Shown here in pieces: positions 9,012-17,559 of a DNA stretch of 64,000 nucleotides. The notes under the pieces are model-generated. The model saw nothing but the letters and a program-made list of their open reading frames with translations. It was not told where the DNA came from and searched no databases. The position numbers and the translations under genes are program-made. The stretch's first letter is position 1. Every line of letters starts with the position of its first letter. This DNA is from Phycisphaerae bacterium (GTDB taxonomy: Bacteria; Planctomycetota; Phycisphaerae; UBA1845; CAIVHJ01), in the NCBI GenBank assembly GCA_022072405.1, contig JAJVHX010000019.1:46822-110821 (forward strand), given 5' to 3'.

Positions 9012-10082
9012 TTAATCACTTCCCGGAATCTGCACGGTAATCACCAGGTTATCCAGTCGACCGAAAGCATCCCCCTCGCCGTAGGCTTCTACCCAGGCAA
9101 TATCGACAGACGCGCGCGTAATGGTCATGGTTTCTACTGCGCCCGCCAGCAGCGGCTGGGTGAGATATTCTTCGAGCAGTTGATCATGGTCATCGTAGGC
9201 CCGCAGAATACCGACTTCCGCAATGTCATTCGGGGTCCCGCCAGCGTAATCAATGCTGATCGCCTGACCGGGATTGTTGAAATTGATCCTCATCCGGCGA
9301 ATATCGGTAAAGAAGGGAATGTCCGAATGACCGAACACTTTGACGCCTGTCGGAGCAAATTCGAACCCATCATCCTCTGATGCGGTGATCTCAAACAGCG
9401 GCACAATATCGCCGTCATCGAGCATGGTATAGAGCGTGACATTTTCGCTGATGAACGTTAAATCCGTTCCGCTTTCATAATTATCCGGTTCGATCGTTTC
9501 GGTCTCCAGCAGGAAAACATCGACACCGATGTTGTCATTGGTGTTTTCATTGTCGGAACTGTTGTCATTGGTATTTTCATTCTCATTGCCGTTACCGTTG
9601 CCATTTTCATTCAGATTATCTGAGGCGGAATTATCATTGATATTATCCCCCTGATTATCGTTCCCGTTATCAAGTTCGGATTCCGCCACATCGGGATGTG
9701 GATCACAGCTGTTGCCTAGATAATCACCGTCGGCGTTGGCCTGATCGCTATTGACATCATCTGGACAATTGTCGCATGAATTTCCCACGCCATCGCCATC
9801 CAGATCACCCTGTACCGGGTTGGAGAGATCCGGGCAGTTATCCGCTTCATTGGCCACTCCATCACCATCGATATCCTCGGCCGTGGGCAGCGCATTGGTA
9901 TCATTGCCAGCCGTATTATCATTGGCCTGATCTGTTACCTGATTATCATTCACATTGTTATTCAGATTTTGATCATGATTGAGATTATCCGAGGGACTGT
10001 TGCCCGAAACAGTGGAGCAACCGCAAATTAACATTAACGCAACACCGGCTGCAAAACAAGAATGGCGTAATTTCATAATCAT
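9012..10082 (-). CDS. Asn/Asp-rich lipoprotein with thrombospondin type 3 repeats
   Basis: The 356-residue protein has a lipoprotein signal (LMLICGC, Cys near 22). A low-complexity region rich in Asn and Asp flanks calcium-binding thrombospondin type 3 repeats (EDIDGDGVANEADNCPD and relatives, about residues 68-125). After a second NDN/NEN linker, a C-terminal domain of about 160 residues (from about 195) looks all-beta and is not recognised. TSP3 repeats bind Ca2+ along Asp-rich loops, so the protein is probably an extracytoplasmic surface or periplasmic component. The start at 10082 follows a GAGG by a few bases; a second ATG two codons later is possible. It is convergent with yebC. A related layout recurs in the lipoprotein at 26110. 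Confidence 0.8.
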   Translation of the reverse strand: MIMKLRHSCFAAGVALMLICGCSTVSGNSPSDNLNHDQNLNNNVNDNQVTDQANDNTAGNDTNALPTAEDIDGDGVANEADNCPDLSNPVQGDLDGDGVGNSCDNCPDDVNSDQANADGDYLGNSCDPHPDVAESELDNGNDNQGDNINDNSASDNLNENGNGNGNENENTNDNSSDNENTNDNIGVDVFLLETETIEPDNYESGTDLTFISENVTLYTMLDDGDIVPLFEITASEDDGFEFAPTGVKVFGHSDIPFFTDIRRMRINFNNPGQAISIDYAGGTPNDIAEVGILRAYDDHDQLLEEYLTQPLLAGAVETMTITRASVDIAWVEAYGEGDAFGRLDNLVITVQIPGSD

Positions 10083-10200
10083 CTATACCTCACCTACAAC
10101 ATTATGGCCGGAAAAAAGCGTGACTGATTTTTATCTATCGGATAGGTATAAACAGTGCTGCAATCATATTATGCTAAGAATTTCATGGTAAGGCTCTGGT

Positions 10201-10782
10201 TTATCCTGCGGGCTGTAGTCCAATAAGAATTTCACTATTACCGCCATGCCCCCGGATGGGACTGGGGGTCTGCCCAAACACCTGAAGATTGAATCGGGGT
10301 AATAACGCCAATACCTCGGAGACAACTGCCTCGATATGCTCCGGTGGTAAAATCCCCTTCTGCAGTAACTCCGCAGGAGCCTCATAGTGCGGTTTAATGA
10401 GCGAGATAATTCTGCCTCCCGGTCGTAGTAAACCCGCCGCCACAGGCAGAATCAGTTCCTGACGCGTCCATCCGACATCGATCGCGATCAGATCAGCCTG
10501 TTCGGACAGTCGCACATGCAGGGCATTGGTGCGTTCGTGAACCACCACACGCGAATCGCGGCGTAATTTCCATGCCAGCACCCCATAACCCGTGTCCACG
10601 GCATGTACGCGCGCCGCTCCGCGTTGCAGCAAACAATCGGTGAAGCCGCCGACATGGCAACCCAGGTCCGCACAGATTATGCCCTGAATATCCAGCGCAA
10701 AAACAGCCAGGGCATGGTCGAGTTTTTCGCCACCGCGAGAAACAAATCGTCGATCACCGTCTGGTTGTTTGTGAAAGGCCAT
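10201..10782 (-). CDS. TlyA-like rRNA 2'-O-methyltransferase without S4 domain
   Basis: The 193-residue protein carries the FtsJ-type SAM methyltransferase core seen in TlyA/hemolysin-A proteins: FVSRGGEKLDHAL, the SAM-binding motif ADLGCHVGGFTDCLLQRGA, AVDTGYGVLAWKLR, the ERTNA block and IAIDVGWTRQE. The product ends in a Gly-rich IRGHGGNSE segment. TlyA proteins methylate ribose in 16S and 23S rRNA, but normally carry an N-terminal S4 RNA-binding domain of about 60 residues; it is absent here, since the protein starts directly at the SRGG motif. Lys in IKPHYE and Asp in AIDVG fit the K-D-K-E catalytic set of 2'-O-methyltransferases. It is divergent from gatE. Substrate specificity cannot be inferred without the S4 domain. 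Confidence 0.75.
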   Translation of the reverse strand: MAFHKQPDGDRRFVSRGGEKLDHALAVFALDIQGIICADLGCHVGGFTDCLLQRGAARVHAVDTGYGVLAWKLRRDSRVVVHERTNALHVRLSEQADLIAIDVGWTRQELILPVAAGLLRPGGRIISLIKPHYEAPAELLQKGILPPEHIEAVVSEVLALLPRFNLQVFGQTPSPIRGHGGNSEILIGLQPAG

Positions 10783-10897
10783 CGTGGATTGTTCCTGCTA
10801 CGATTATTAGAGTGGTCAGAATGGTTCTGCTTTTCAATTCTCGGTAAAAATCATAAAATGATGCACTTTGCAATCCCAGCCGATCAGGAGCATACTG

Positions 10898-12898
10898 GTG
10901 AGTGCCTTTCGCTTCAAACCTTACACTGAAATGACGTCGGAAGATTATGCCGCCATCGAGCTGAAATGCGGTCTGGAAGTGCACCGCCAATTGCTCACCC
11001 GTCGAAAACTTTTCTGCCGCTGCCCCGCCGGCCGCTATAGCAAGGAATATCATGCTGAAGTGCTGCGCCACATGAGGCCGACACTCTCAGAACTGGGTGA
11101 ATATGACGGTACGGCACTCATGGAGAAAAAAACTCGAAAAAACATTTATTATCGTCTGAATCAGCAAACCGTCTGTACTTACGAAATGGACGATACCCCG
11201 CCCTTTTTCATGGATGACGAGGCCCTGGACATCGCTCTGGAACTCTGCCTGCTGCTCAAACTGAATATCGTTGGCGAGCTGCATATCGCCCGCAAACAAT
11301 ACCTCGACGGCTCGATTCCGACGGGATTTCAGCGCACCGCTATCGTCGGTGTCGATGGTGAATTATTTTATCAAGGACGGCGGATCGGTGTCCGCCAGCT
11401 TTCCATCGAAGAAGATTCCTGCCGCGAAGTCACCGACATTGGCCATGATCGCGTTTATCTCACTGACCGGCTGGGTATGCCGCTCATAGAAGTCGTCACC
11501 GAGCCGGAGATGTACACGCCGCAGGAAGTGGCGGAAGTGGGCGAGATTATCCGCCTGCTGTGTCATAGTACCCGCCATGTGCGCGTCGGCTCCGGTGCGG
11601 CCCGTCAGGATGTCAATGTCAGTGTGCGTGGCGGTACGCGTGTGGAAATCAAAGGCACACCGCAGATCTGGCGTAATCCGCATCTGATCTACAACGAAGC
11701 CATGCGGCAGTGTGCCTTGCTGCATATCCGTGATCTGCTGCGGGAAAGAGGCGTCACCAGCGAAACCTTGCAGACTTCCGTGGCGGAGGTAACGCGCACC
11801 GTGGCCAACACCGCCTACGTGCCGATTCGAAAGGCGGTCGAAGATGGTCTGCTGGTTAAAGCGATAGCCCTGAAACATTTTGAAGGGTTGCTCAACCACC
11901 CGACGCAGGAACATACCACCTTCGCCAAGGAATTTTCCGATCGCGTGCGGGTGATCGCCTGTCTGACGCAACTGCCGAATATCGCTCATTCTGATCTGGC
12001 GGCGGAAACGCTCAGTTCCCGTGAGTGGCGCGAAGTGCGTCGTAAGATGCGGGCCGATGCGGATGATGCGTTGTTACTGGTGTGGGGTAACGAAGCGGAT
12101 ACGGTTACGGCCGCTCAGGAGATTATTCTGCGGGCCCGTGAAGCGACCATCGGCGTACCGAGTGATACCCGACAAGCTTACAAAGATGGCACCAATGGTT
12201 TTGAACGAGTATTGCCCGGTCCGGAACGGATGTACCCCGATACGGATCTCCCCCCGATTGAAATCAACAGCGCGCGACTGGAGCGGCTGGCAGTTCAAAT
12301 ACCACGGCGGGTCTGGGAACTCGATGAGCGTCTGCAGGAAATCAGGGGTTTAGCGCCCCAACTGCGGCAGCAATTATTGCGTAGCCCGTATGGAGAACTA
12401 TTCTGCCGGATCATGACGTCCGGCTCGCTGTCGCCCAATTGGCTCGCCGTCGTACTGACCGAGAGCCTGATCGGTTTGCGTCGGGAAGGATGTGAACTTC
12501 AATTTTTATCTGAACCATTACTGACCGAAGTGTTCACGGCAGTGGTTCAGCAGCGTCTGGTTCCAGAGGGTGTCATGCCCATGTTGCGCTATTTCTGCCG
12601 TTCAATCGAGACGCTCACCCCGGTGGAACTGGTGAACAAGGCCATCTATGAATTGCGCTTGAACCTGATCCCGATTGATCAGGTTCGAGAATCTGTAGTC
12701 CGGGCAGTTGCGGAATTACCTATTGAACTATTTGTCCAGCCGGATGATCTGCCTCGCTACCTAATGGGTCGGCTCATGGAACAATGGCGCGGGCGGTTAC
12801 CCGGCAGACAATTAGCCCAACTGGTGCGGGAGCAGTTGACCGGGCATGCCGGCATACAACACAAGTGGAAGAATTACTCATGGGCGATGATTCCCTGA
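10898..12898 (+). CDS. gatE: Archaeal-type glutamyl-tRNA(Gln) amidotransferase subunit E
   Basis: GatE is the tRNA-dependent kinase/transferase subunit of the archaeal GatDE enzyme that converts Glu-tRNA(Gln) to Gln-tRNA(Gln). The protein opens with the GatB/GatE cradle (LKCGLEVHRQLLTRRKLFC) but continues with features specific to GatE: the SELGEYDGTALMEKK segment, QKT-like ARKQYLDGSIPTGFQRT, ISIEEDS-type LSIEEDSCREV, MPLIEVVTEP, an AspRS-like insertion (about 300-420) and GPERMYPDTDLPPIEI. A helical tail follows. The GTG at 10898 is chosen because AGGAG (10886-10890) lies 7 bases upstream; it gives 666 residues, and ATG at 10931 is the alternative. The stop lies inside gatD (19-base overlap), implying translational coupling. 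The bacterial relative, gatB, is a separate gene at 22131-23597. The subfamily assignment is strong. Confidence 0.93.
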   Translation: MSAFRFKPYTEMTSEDYAAIELKCGLEVHRQLLTRRKLFCRCPAGRYSKEYHAEVLRHMRPTLSELGEYDGTALMEKKTRKNIYYRLNQQTVCTYEMDDTPPFFMDDEALDIALELCLLLKLNIVGELHIARKQYLDGSIPTGFQRTAIVGVDGELFYQGRRIGVRQLSIEEDSCREVTDIGHDRVYLTDRLGMPLIEVVTEPEMYTPQEVAEVGEIIRLLCHSTRHVRVGSGAARQDVNVSVRGGTRVEIKGTPQIWRNPHLIYNEAMRQCALLHIRDLLRERGVTSETLQTSVAEVTRTVANTAYVPIRKAVEDGLLVKAIALKHFEGLLNHPTQEHTTFAKEFSDRVRVIACLTQLPNIAHSDLAAETLSSREWREVRRKMRADADDALLLVWGNEADTVTAAQEIILRAREATIGVPSDTRQAYKDGTNGFERVLPGPERMYPDTDLPPIEINSARLERLAVQIPRRVWELDERLQEIRGLAPQLRQQLLRSPYGELFCRIMTSGSLSPNWLAVVLTESLIGLRREGCELQFLSEPLLTEVFTAVVQQRLVPEGVMPMLRYFCRSIETLTPVELVNKAIYELRLNLIPIDQVRESVVRAVAELPIELFVQPDDLPRYLMGRLMEQWRGRLPGRQLAQLVREQLTGHAGIQHKWKNYSWAMIP

Positions 12899-14265
12899 AA
12901 GGCTATCGTGGCGTCGGACGCACCGTGCTGGAGCGGCATGAGGCGGGCGTCTGGTCGGATGTGACGGTAGAGACGACCCGCGGCCGATTTCGCGGTATTG
13001 TGCTGCCGCGCTCGGAAACCGCTGATGATCGCCATATCGTGCTGAAACTGATCAGTGGATATAACGTGGGCGTGGCGGCGGAACAGGTCACCTCCATGGT
13101 CGTCCATGATCGTCGCGAAGCGCACTACAAGGTGCCCGAAAAACAGTTTCCCTTCGACCCGGCCAAACCACGCGTCAAGCTTTTGGGCACCGGCGGCACG
13201 ATCGCCAGCCGGCTCGATTACCGCACCGGAGCGGTGATTCCCGCATTTTCACCGGGCGAATTGTACGGTTCGGTACCGGAATTGGCTGACATCTGCAATC
13301 TGGAAACGGAAAAATTGTTCGGTGTGTTCAGCGAAAACATGGGGCCTCAGCAATATATCAAACTGGCCCAGAATATCGGCGAGGAGATAGCCAAGGGTGT
13401 TGACGGCATCGTCATCGGCCACGGCACTGACACCATGCACCATACCGCAGCGATTCTGACTTTCATGGTGCAGAATCCGCCGATCCCCATCGTCATGGTC
13501 GGTTCACAGCGTTCGAGCGACCGCCCCAGCAGCGACGCCGCCATGAACCTGATGTGCGCCGTCAACGCTGCCGCTTGCGGCGATATCGCTGAAGTCATGG
13601 TCTGCATGTTTGGTCCCACTTCGGATCAATATTGTCTGCTGCATCGCGGTACGCGCGTGCGCAAGATGCACTCCAGCTATCGCTCGACTTTCCGAACCAT
13701 CGGCGAAAATCCGCTGGCCATGATCGATCCGCACAGCATCACACCCCTGCGGCAGGATTACCATCACCGCCGCACCGACCGCCAGGTGACCATCAACTCC
13801 GCCTTTGAAGAGAAAGTCACCATTCTCTATTACTATCCCAACATGATGCCCGATGTGGTCGATGCTCTGGTGGAGAAGGGTTATAAAGGGATCGTTATCG
13901 CCGGAACCGGTCTGGGTCATGTGAACAAACCTCTCTACGCCGCGATTAAACGCGCGACCGATGCCGGTGTGCATATCTACATGACCGTGCAGACGCTGTG
14001 GGGTTATGTGCAGATGTATGTCTATGAAACCGGACGGGAGCTGATGGAACTGGGGATCATCCCCGCCGCCAACATGCTGCCCGAAGTCGCCTATGTGAAA
14101 CTCTGTTGGGCATTGGGCCAGTCCACTGACCGTAACGAGGTGCGCCGGTTAATGCTCACCTCCATTAACGATGAAATCACCGAGCGCGAACCCTATAATG
14201 GTTATCTCATTTATCAGGGAGCCATTCCGGAAGTGCAGGAATTTTTACGCAGTATTAAACGCTAG
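12880..14265 (+). CDS. gatD: Archaeal-type glutamyl-tRNA(Gln) amidotransferase subunit D
   Basis: GatD is the asparaginase-fold glutaminase/asparaginase that supplies ammonia to GatE. The start is set at ATG 12880, giving 461 residues. Residues 1-90 form the N-terminal domain specific to GatD (RGRFRGIVLPR, LISGYNVGV). The L-asparaginase core follows with all four catalytic positions: Thr107 in LLGTGGTIAS, Thr183-Asp184 in GHGTDTMHH and Lys262 in RKMHSS. VGSQRSSDRPSSD is the characteristic GatD loop. Plain asparaginases of about 330 residues lack the N-terminal domain, which separates this from AnsA. The gene overlaps gatE by 19 bases in the order gatE-gatD. No associated gatA or gatC is present in the window. 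Confidence 0.94.
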   Translation: MGDDSLKGYRGVGRTVLERHEAGVWSDVTVETTRGRFRGIVLPRSETADDRHIVLKLISGYNVGVAAEQVTSMVVHDRREAHYKVPEKQFPFDPAKPRVKLLGTGGTIASRLDYRTGAVIPAFSPGELYGSVPELADICNLETEKLFGVFSENMGPQQYIKLAQNIGEEIAKGVDGIVIGHGTDTMHHTAAILTFMVQNPPIPIVMVGSQRSSDRPSSDAAMNLMCAVNAAACGDIAEVMVCMFGPTSDQYCLLHRGTRVRKMHSSYRSTFRTIGENPLAMIDPHSITPLRQDYHHRRTDRQVTINSAFEEKVTILYYYPNMMPDVVDALVEKGYKGIVIAGTGLGHVNKPLYAAIKRATDAGVHIYMTVQTLWGYVQMYVYETGRELMELGIIPAANMLPEVAYVKLCWALGQSTDRNEVRRLMLTSINDEITEREPYNGYLIYQGAIPEVQEFLRSIKR

Positions 14266-14268
14266 CCG

Positions 14269-15318
14269 TCATACCTGCCAACCCAACATACCGCAAATTA
14301 GTCCGCTGCCGATACCGAGCAGGGCGAGGCGCATTCCCGGAATGGGCAGGTTCTTTTCTAATCCCATTGCCATGGTCAGAGGCGCGGAGACGGAACCGAC
14401 ATTTCCCAGAAATTCAACCGTCGTGAAATCGCGCTGTTCCTCACGACCGATCACTTCATACAATCGCTGGCGATGAGCAACTCCGACCTGGTGCGTGTAG
14501 CAACGATCCACCTGATCTGTCGACCAACCCAACTGTTCCAGAAATATCGGCCAGGTTTCACCGGCCAGTTGACAACCGGCCACCAGCAGCGCTTCCGAAT
14601 CAGTCGCCATGAGCATCTCGGCTTCGGCATCAAAACGATGATCCCCGTGACCACGACATAGATCGTTGTGCTGAGTGGCGGCCCGGAACACGCCGCCGAG
14701 CAGTTTAGGCGAATCATCAACCAGCGACTGTTTTGTTACCACTGCGGCCACTGCTCCCGAACCGATGGTCAGCGAAGCGAAGGCGGCTTTGAGCTTGGCT
14801 TTGGTAGGCTGGGGATCCGCCAATAGATGAGCAATCGTGCTTTCAACCAGTGGTCGGCTGTTTTCCCCAGCTACGACCAGTCCCCGGCGAATCTGCCCCA
14901 GCCGGATCAGGTTCGCCACGGCCCACAAACCATTCAGAAACCCGAGACAGGCATTGGATATATCGTGATATCCGGCGTGATCCGGTAATTGTAATTGATG
15001 ATGAACAACCGAGGCGGTCGCGGGTTCCAGAAAATCACGCGACACCGAAGTAAAGATCAGATAATCAATATCCCGTGCGGTCAACTCAGCTTGATCCAAG
15101 GCCCGACGTGCGGCGAGTGTGGCCGCTGTACTGGGCAAAGTACCGACTGGCCAGATTCGTCGCTCGCGGATACCGGTCATCAATTCCAGGCGACCGACGC
15201 GCAACTGGAATCGGTTATAAAGCGGTGACAATTGCTCTTCCAGTTCGGCCGAGGTCATAATTTCCTCAGGCAACTGATAGGCGAGTGCTTCCAGACTGAC
15301 TCCGACGGCGGTTTTCAT
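14269..15318 (-). CDS. 3-oxoacyl-ACP synthase III family protein (FabH/OleA-like)
   Basis: The 349-residue thiolase-fold enzyme belongs to the beta-ketoacyl synthase III group, which condenses an acyl-CoA or acyl-ACP with a second acyl unit. The catalytic Cys-His-Asn triad is visible: Cys in ISNACLGFLNG (near residue 124), His in RCYTHQVGVAH (near 285) and Asn in LGNVGSVSAPL (near 315). A GSGAVAAVV motif separates them. The sequence diverges from classical FabH (which has GCAG around the Cys and a conserved Arg for CoA), so an OleA-like head-to-head condensation or a secondary-metabolite KASIII is possible. AAGGGAAGA precedes the ATG. It is convergent with gatD, the stops being 3 bases apart, and divergent from the glycosyltransferase gene. 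Confidence 0.8.
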   Translation of the reverse strand: MKTAVGVSLEALAYQLPEEIMTSAELEEQLSPLYNRFQLRVGRLELMTGIRERRIWPVGTLPSTAATLAARRALDQAELTARDIDYLIFTSVSRDFLEPATASVVHHQLQLPDHAGYHDISNACLGFLNGLWAVANLIRLGQIRRGLVVAGENSRPLVESTIAHLLADPQPTKAKLKAAFASLTIGSGAVAAVVTKQSLVDDSPKLLGGVFRAATQHNDLCRGHGDHRFDAEAEMLMATDSEALLVAGCQLAGETWPIFLEQLGWSTDQVDRCYTHQVGVAHRQRLYEVIGREEQRDFTTVEFLGNVGSVSAPLTMAMGLEKNLPIPGMRLALLGIGSGLICGMLGWQV

Positions 15319-15439
15319 GTTCTTCCCTTACACAGTGGACTGCTTTCTGGTAATAACGTTAGTATACTCAACGGTCTGTAGTTTCTCATAGGGTGGTCCG
15401 ACTGATGACCACTTAACCTACTTGTACTGTTGCTGCCTG

Positions 15440-17272
15440 ATGATGAAAGCATCTCCTCCTTCAAGCCCTGGCTGGCTGCGTTGGTTACCGCTCGTTTGTC
15501 TGAGCGGCTGGGGGTTGTTTTTATTAGCTATCAGTTGGCGGCGGTGGCCTGATCTGCTGATTGATTACGGACGCGAATTGTATGTGCCCTGGCAGCTGAG
15601 TCTGGGCGATGTACTCTATCAGGATGTCGCCTGGATTTACGGCCCTTTTTCACCCTATTTTCATGCGCTGATTTTTCGCATCTTCGGTACGGGTTTTACA
15701 CAGTTGTTTATCACGCAGATTCTGATTGTCGTACTCTCAACCTTGCTAATTTATAGGCTCCAGCGTATCTGGCTTGACCCGGCTGCATCAACCGTGGGGG
15801 GCATGTTGTTCCTGGGGCTGTTTGCCCTCAATCATCATCAGGCAGTTGGTAACTACAATTTCATCACTCCTTATTCGCATAACCTGACTCACGGATTGGT
15901 CTGGTCGCTCCTGTCCTTGTGGTGCTTATATAAATATTTGCATTTTAACAAGACTTACCACAATCTCATCGCTCACTTTTCTGCCGGAATGGTTTATCTA
16001 TGCAAGCTGGAAGTATTTTTCGCAATATTGATTACTATTCTGGGTATCTGGCTGATGCATCTACTGCTGAGCAGGCGGACTGATCGATCCACCTTCACTG
16101 GTTTAGTAATTGCCCTGTCAGGTCTGCTGGCCCCCGCAATTGCTGGTCTTTTTTTACTCGCTACCCAGATGAGCTGGTCCCAGGCTTGGCATAACTTGTC
16201 GTTCACCAGTATGGCCATCAGTCACACCGGGGTCGTGTCGGCACCATTTCATCAGTCGATGATGGGGCTGGATCAGCCGTTCCGAAATCTGTTGATCATG
16301 CTGAGTGTGGGAACGGTGGAACTGCTTTTCTTGTTAATTTTCATCTGCGTTGATTTAATATCACGACGAATCAACCATCGACCGGTTCCGCATGGGTTTT
16401 GCCTGCTAATCGGCGCCAGTATCACACTTCCAGGATTGTATGTGATCCGCTCACCGCTGATATGGCAAATAATGCGTCCATTGCCCATATTTCTGCTGAT
16501 ACTATTAGGCTTATTGATGTACCGGTTCCATTTTCATCGTACAAACACATCCGAGCGCAGCAAATATGCAAAAAGTGTTCTACTGACCGGACTGACGATG
16601 TTTTCCTTTCTGTTGCTGGGAAAAATAATATTACGCGTGGTACTCTATGATTACGGGTTTGTGCTGGCTTTACCTGCCATATTGTTGACCTGGATCATAC
16701 TCATCGCTTACTTGCCGAGGTGGTTCAGACAACATCAATTTATTCCCCGGGCCACTATCACGGCCATTTGTACAGTCATGGCCCTGATAATCGCTGGTCA
16801 TTTGAGTGTCTCCCTTCGCTATTGGCATCAGAAATCCGTTCCCTTGCTTGGCACACAGGATAACATCTATATCAATGCCAACAGCAATCGTGACCCGATT
16901 CTGCAGCATACGATAAACTATCTGAACGAGAACCTCCACGCACAGGATCGCCTGGTCGTGTTTCCAGAAGGAGTCATGCTGAACTATCTATTACGTCGTG
17001 CCAGCTCAATTCCTTATTACAACTTCGATCCGAGCATACTGGCTATCTATTCTGAACCGGTAATGCTGCAGGCGCTGGCGCAGCATCCACCAGAATGGAT
17101 TGTCATCAATTCCCGCGATAGTAGTGAATTTAAAGCCCGATATTTCGGATTGGATTATGGGCAATCAATTTATAACTGGGTTTGTCAACATTATTCATTA
17201 CGCCATCAGGAGGGTACCTGGCCTCCAAAGGATAACCAGCTTTCAGTACAAATATACTCGTATACTCCATAA
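15440..17272 (+). CDS. Polytopic membrane protein, probable GT-C-type glycosyltransferase
   Basis: The 610-residue protein has roughly ten hydrophobic helices spread over residues 15-480 and a soluble C-terminal domain (about 490-610). The first external loop holds DYGRELYVPWQLSLGDVLYQ and YGPFSPYFH. An acidic loop followed by a Y-G-P-x-x-P block is typical of GT-C enzymes of the ArnT/PMT or EpsG-like kind that use polyprenyl-phosphate sugars in the membrane. No specific family is certain. ATG 15440 (or the adjacent ATG at 15443) is chosen; a TTG at 15422 would add six residues rich in Cys and has no better ribosome binding site. Transcribed divergently from the FabH-like gene. Fewer G/C bases than neighbours are evident in the coding sequence. 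Confidence 0.6.
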   Translation: MMKASPPSSPGWLRWLPLVCLSGWGLFLLAISWRRWPDLLIDYGRELYVPWQLSLGDVLYQDVAWIYGPFSPYFHALIFRIFGTGFTQLFITQILIVVLSTLLIYRLQRIWLDPAASTVGGMLFLGLFALNHHQAVGNYNFITPYSHNLTHGLVWSLLSLWCLYKYLHFNKTYHNLIAHFSAGMVYLCKLEVFFAILITILGIWLMHLLLSRRTDRSTFTGLVIALSGLLAPAIAGLFLLATQMSWSQAWHNLSFTSMAISHTGVVSAPFHQSMMGLDQPFRNLLIMLSVGTVELLFLLIFICVDLISRRINHRPVPHGFCLLIGASITLPGLYVIRSPLIWQIMRPLPIFLLILLGLLMYRFHFHRTNTSERSKYAKSVLLTGLTMFSFLLLGKIILRVVLYDYGFVLALPAILLTWIILIAYLPRWFRQHQFIPRATITAICTVMALIIAGHLSVSLRYWHQKSVPLLGTQDNIYINANSNRDPILQHTINYLNENLHAQDRLVVFPEGVMLNYLLRRASSIPYYNFDPSILAIYSEPVMLQALAQHPPEWIVINSRDSSEFKARYFGLDYGQSIYNWVCQHYSLRHQEGTWPPKDNQLSVQIYSYTP

Positions 17273-17442
17273 CCATCAGCGAACACTGCCGACTTTTTCC
17301 AGCGAACAAATCATTGCTGCAACTAAGATAAACAGATTACGTCAGCTATTGAACAGCAGCAACTGACGGTGAATCAACACTCCACCTGGCCGATAGCATT
17401 CTGGAAAGCTAACGTCGTACATCATTACCGGGAGTCACGCAC

Positions 17443-17494
17443 ATGAATTTTAATTTACGTCAGAAAATAGTGCTGATCGGGATTATACAGCTTA
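17443..17494 (+). pseudogene. Severed 5' end of the chemoreceptor gene
   Basis: ATG at 17443, preceded by CGGGAG (17429-17434) 8 bases upstream, encodes MNFNLRQKIVLIGIIQL and then runs into the insertion element at 17495. This is a normal start of a membrane receptor: a short basic N-terminus leading into a hydrophobic helix. Joining base 17494 to 18760 continues in frame as Ser-Val-Val-Ala-Leu-Leu-Leu-Leu, completing the transmembrane helix of the chemoreceptor downstream. The fragment is therefore the true start of that gene, cut off by insertion. Confidence 0.85.
17492..17494. repeat. TTA target-site duplication, left copy
   Basis: TTA (within CTTAG) immediately precedes the left end of the insertion sequence. 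The same triplet, also within CTTAG, occurs at 18369-18371 between the two elements and at 18757-18759 after the second one. A TNA duplication is usual for several IS5-family subgroups. Confidence 0.75.
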
Positions 17495-17559
17495 GAAAGT
17501 GTGTGAGAAGGATTCCTTTTTGCCGATCAGTGAAGGTAACGTGGCCTGGAGGCGAATGA

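Noticed and set aside
10868..10897. TTG start for gatE ten codons upstream.
   Set aside because: The GTG at 10898 has AGGAG at the right distance, while the TTG has none and adds residues not typical of GatE.
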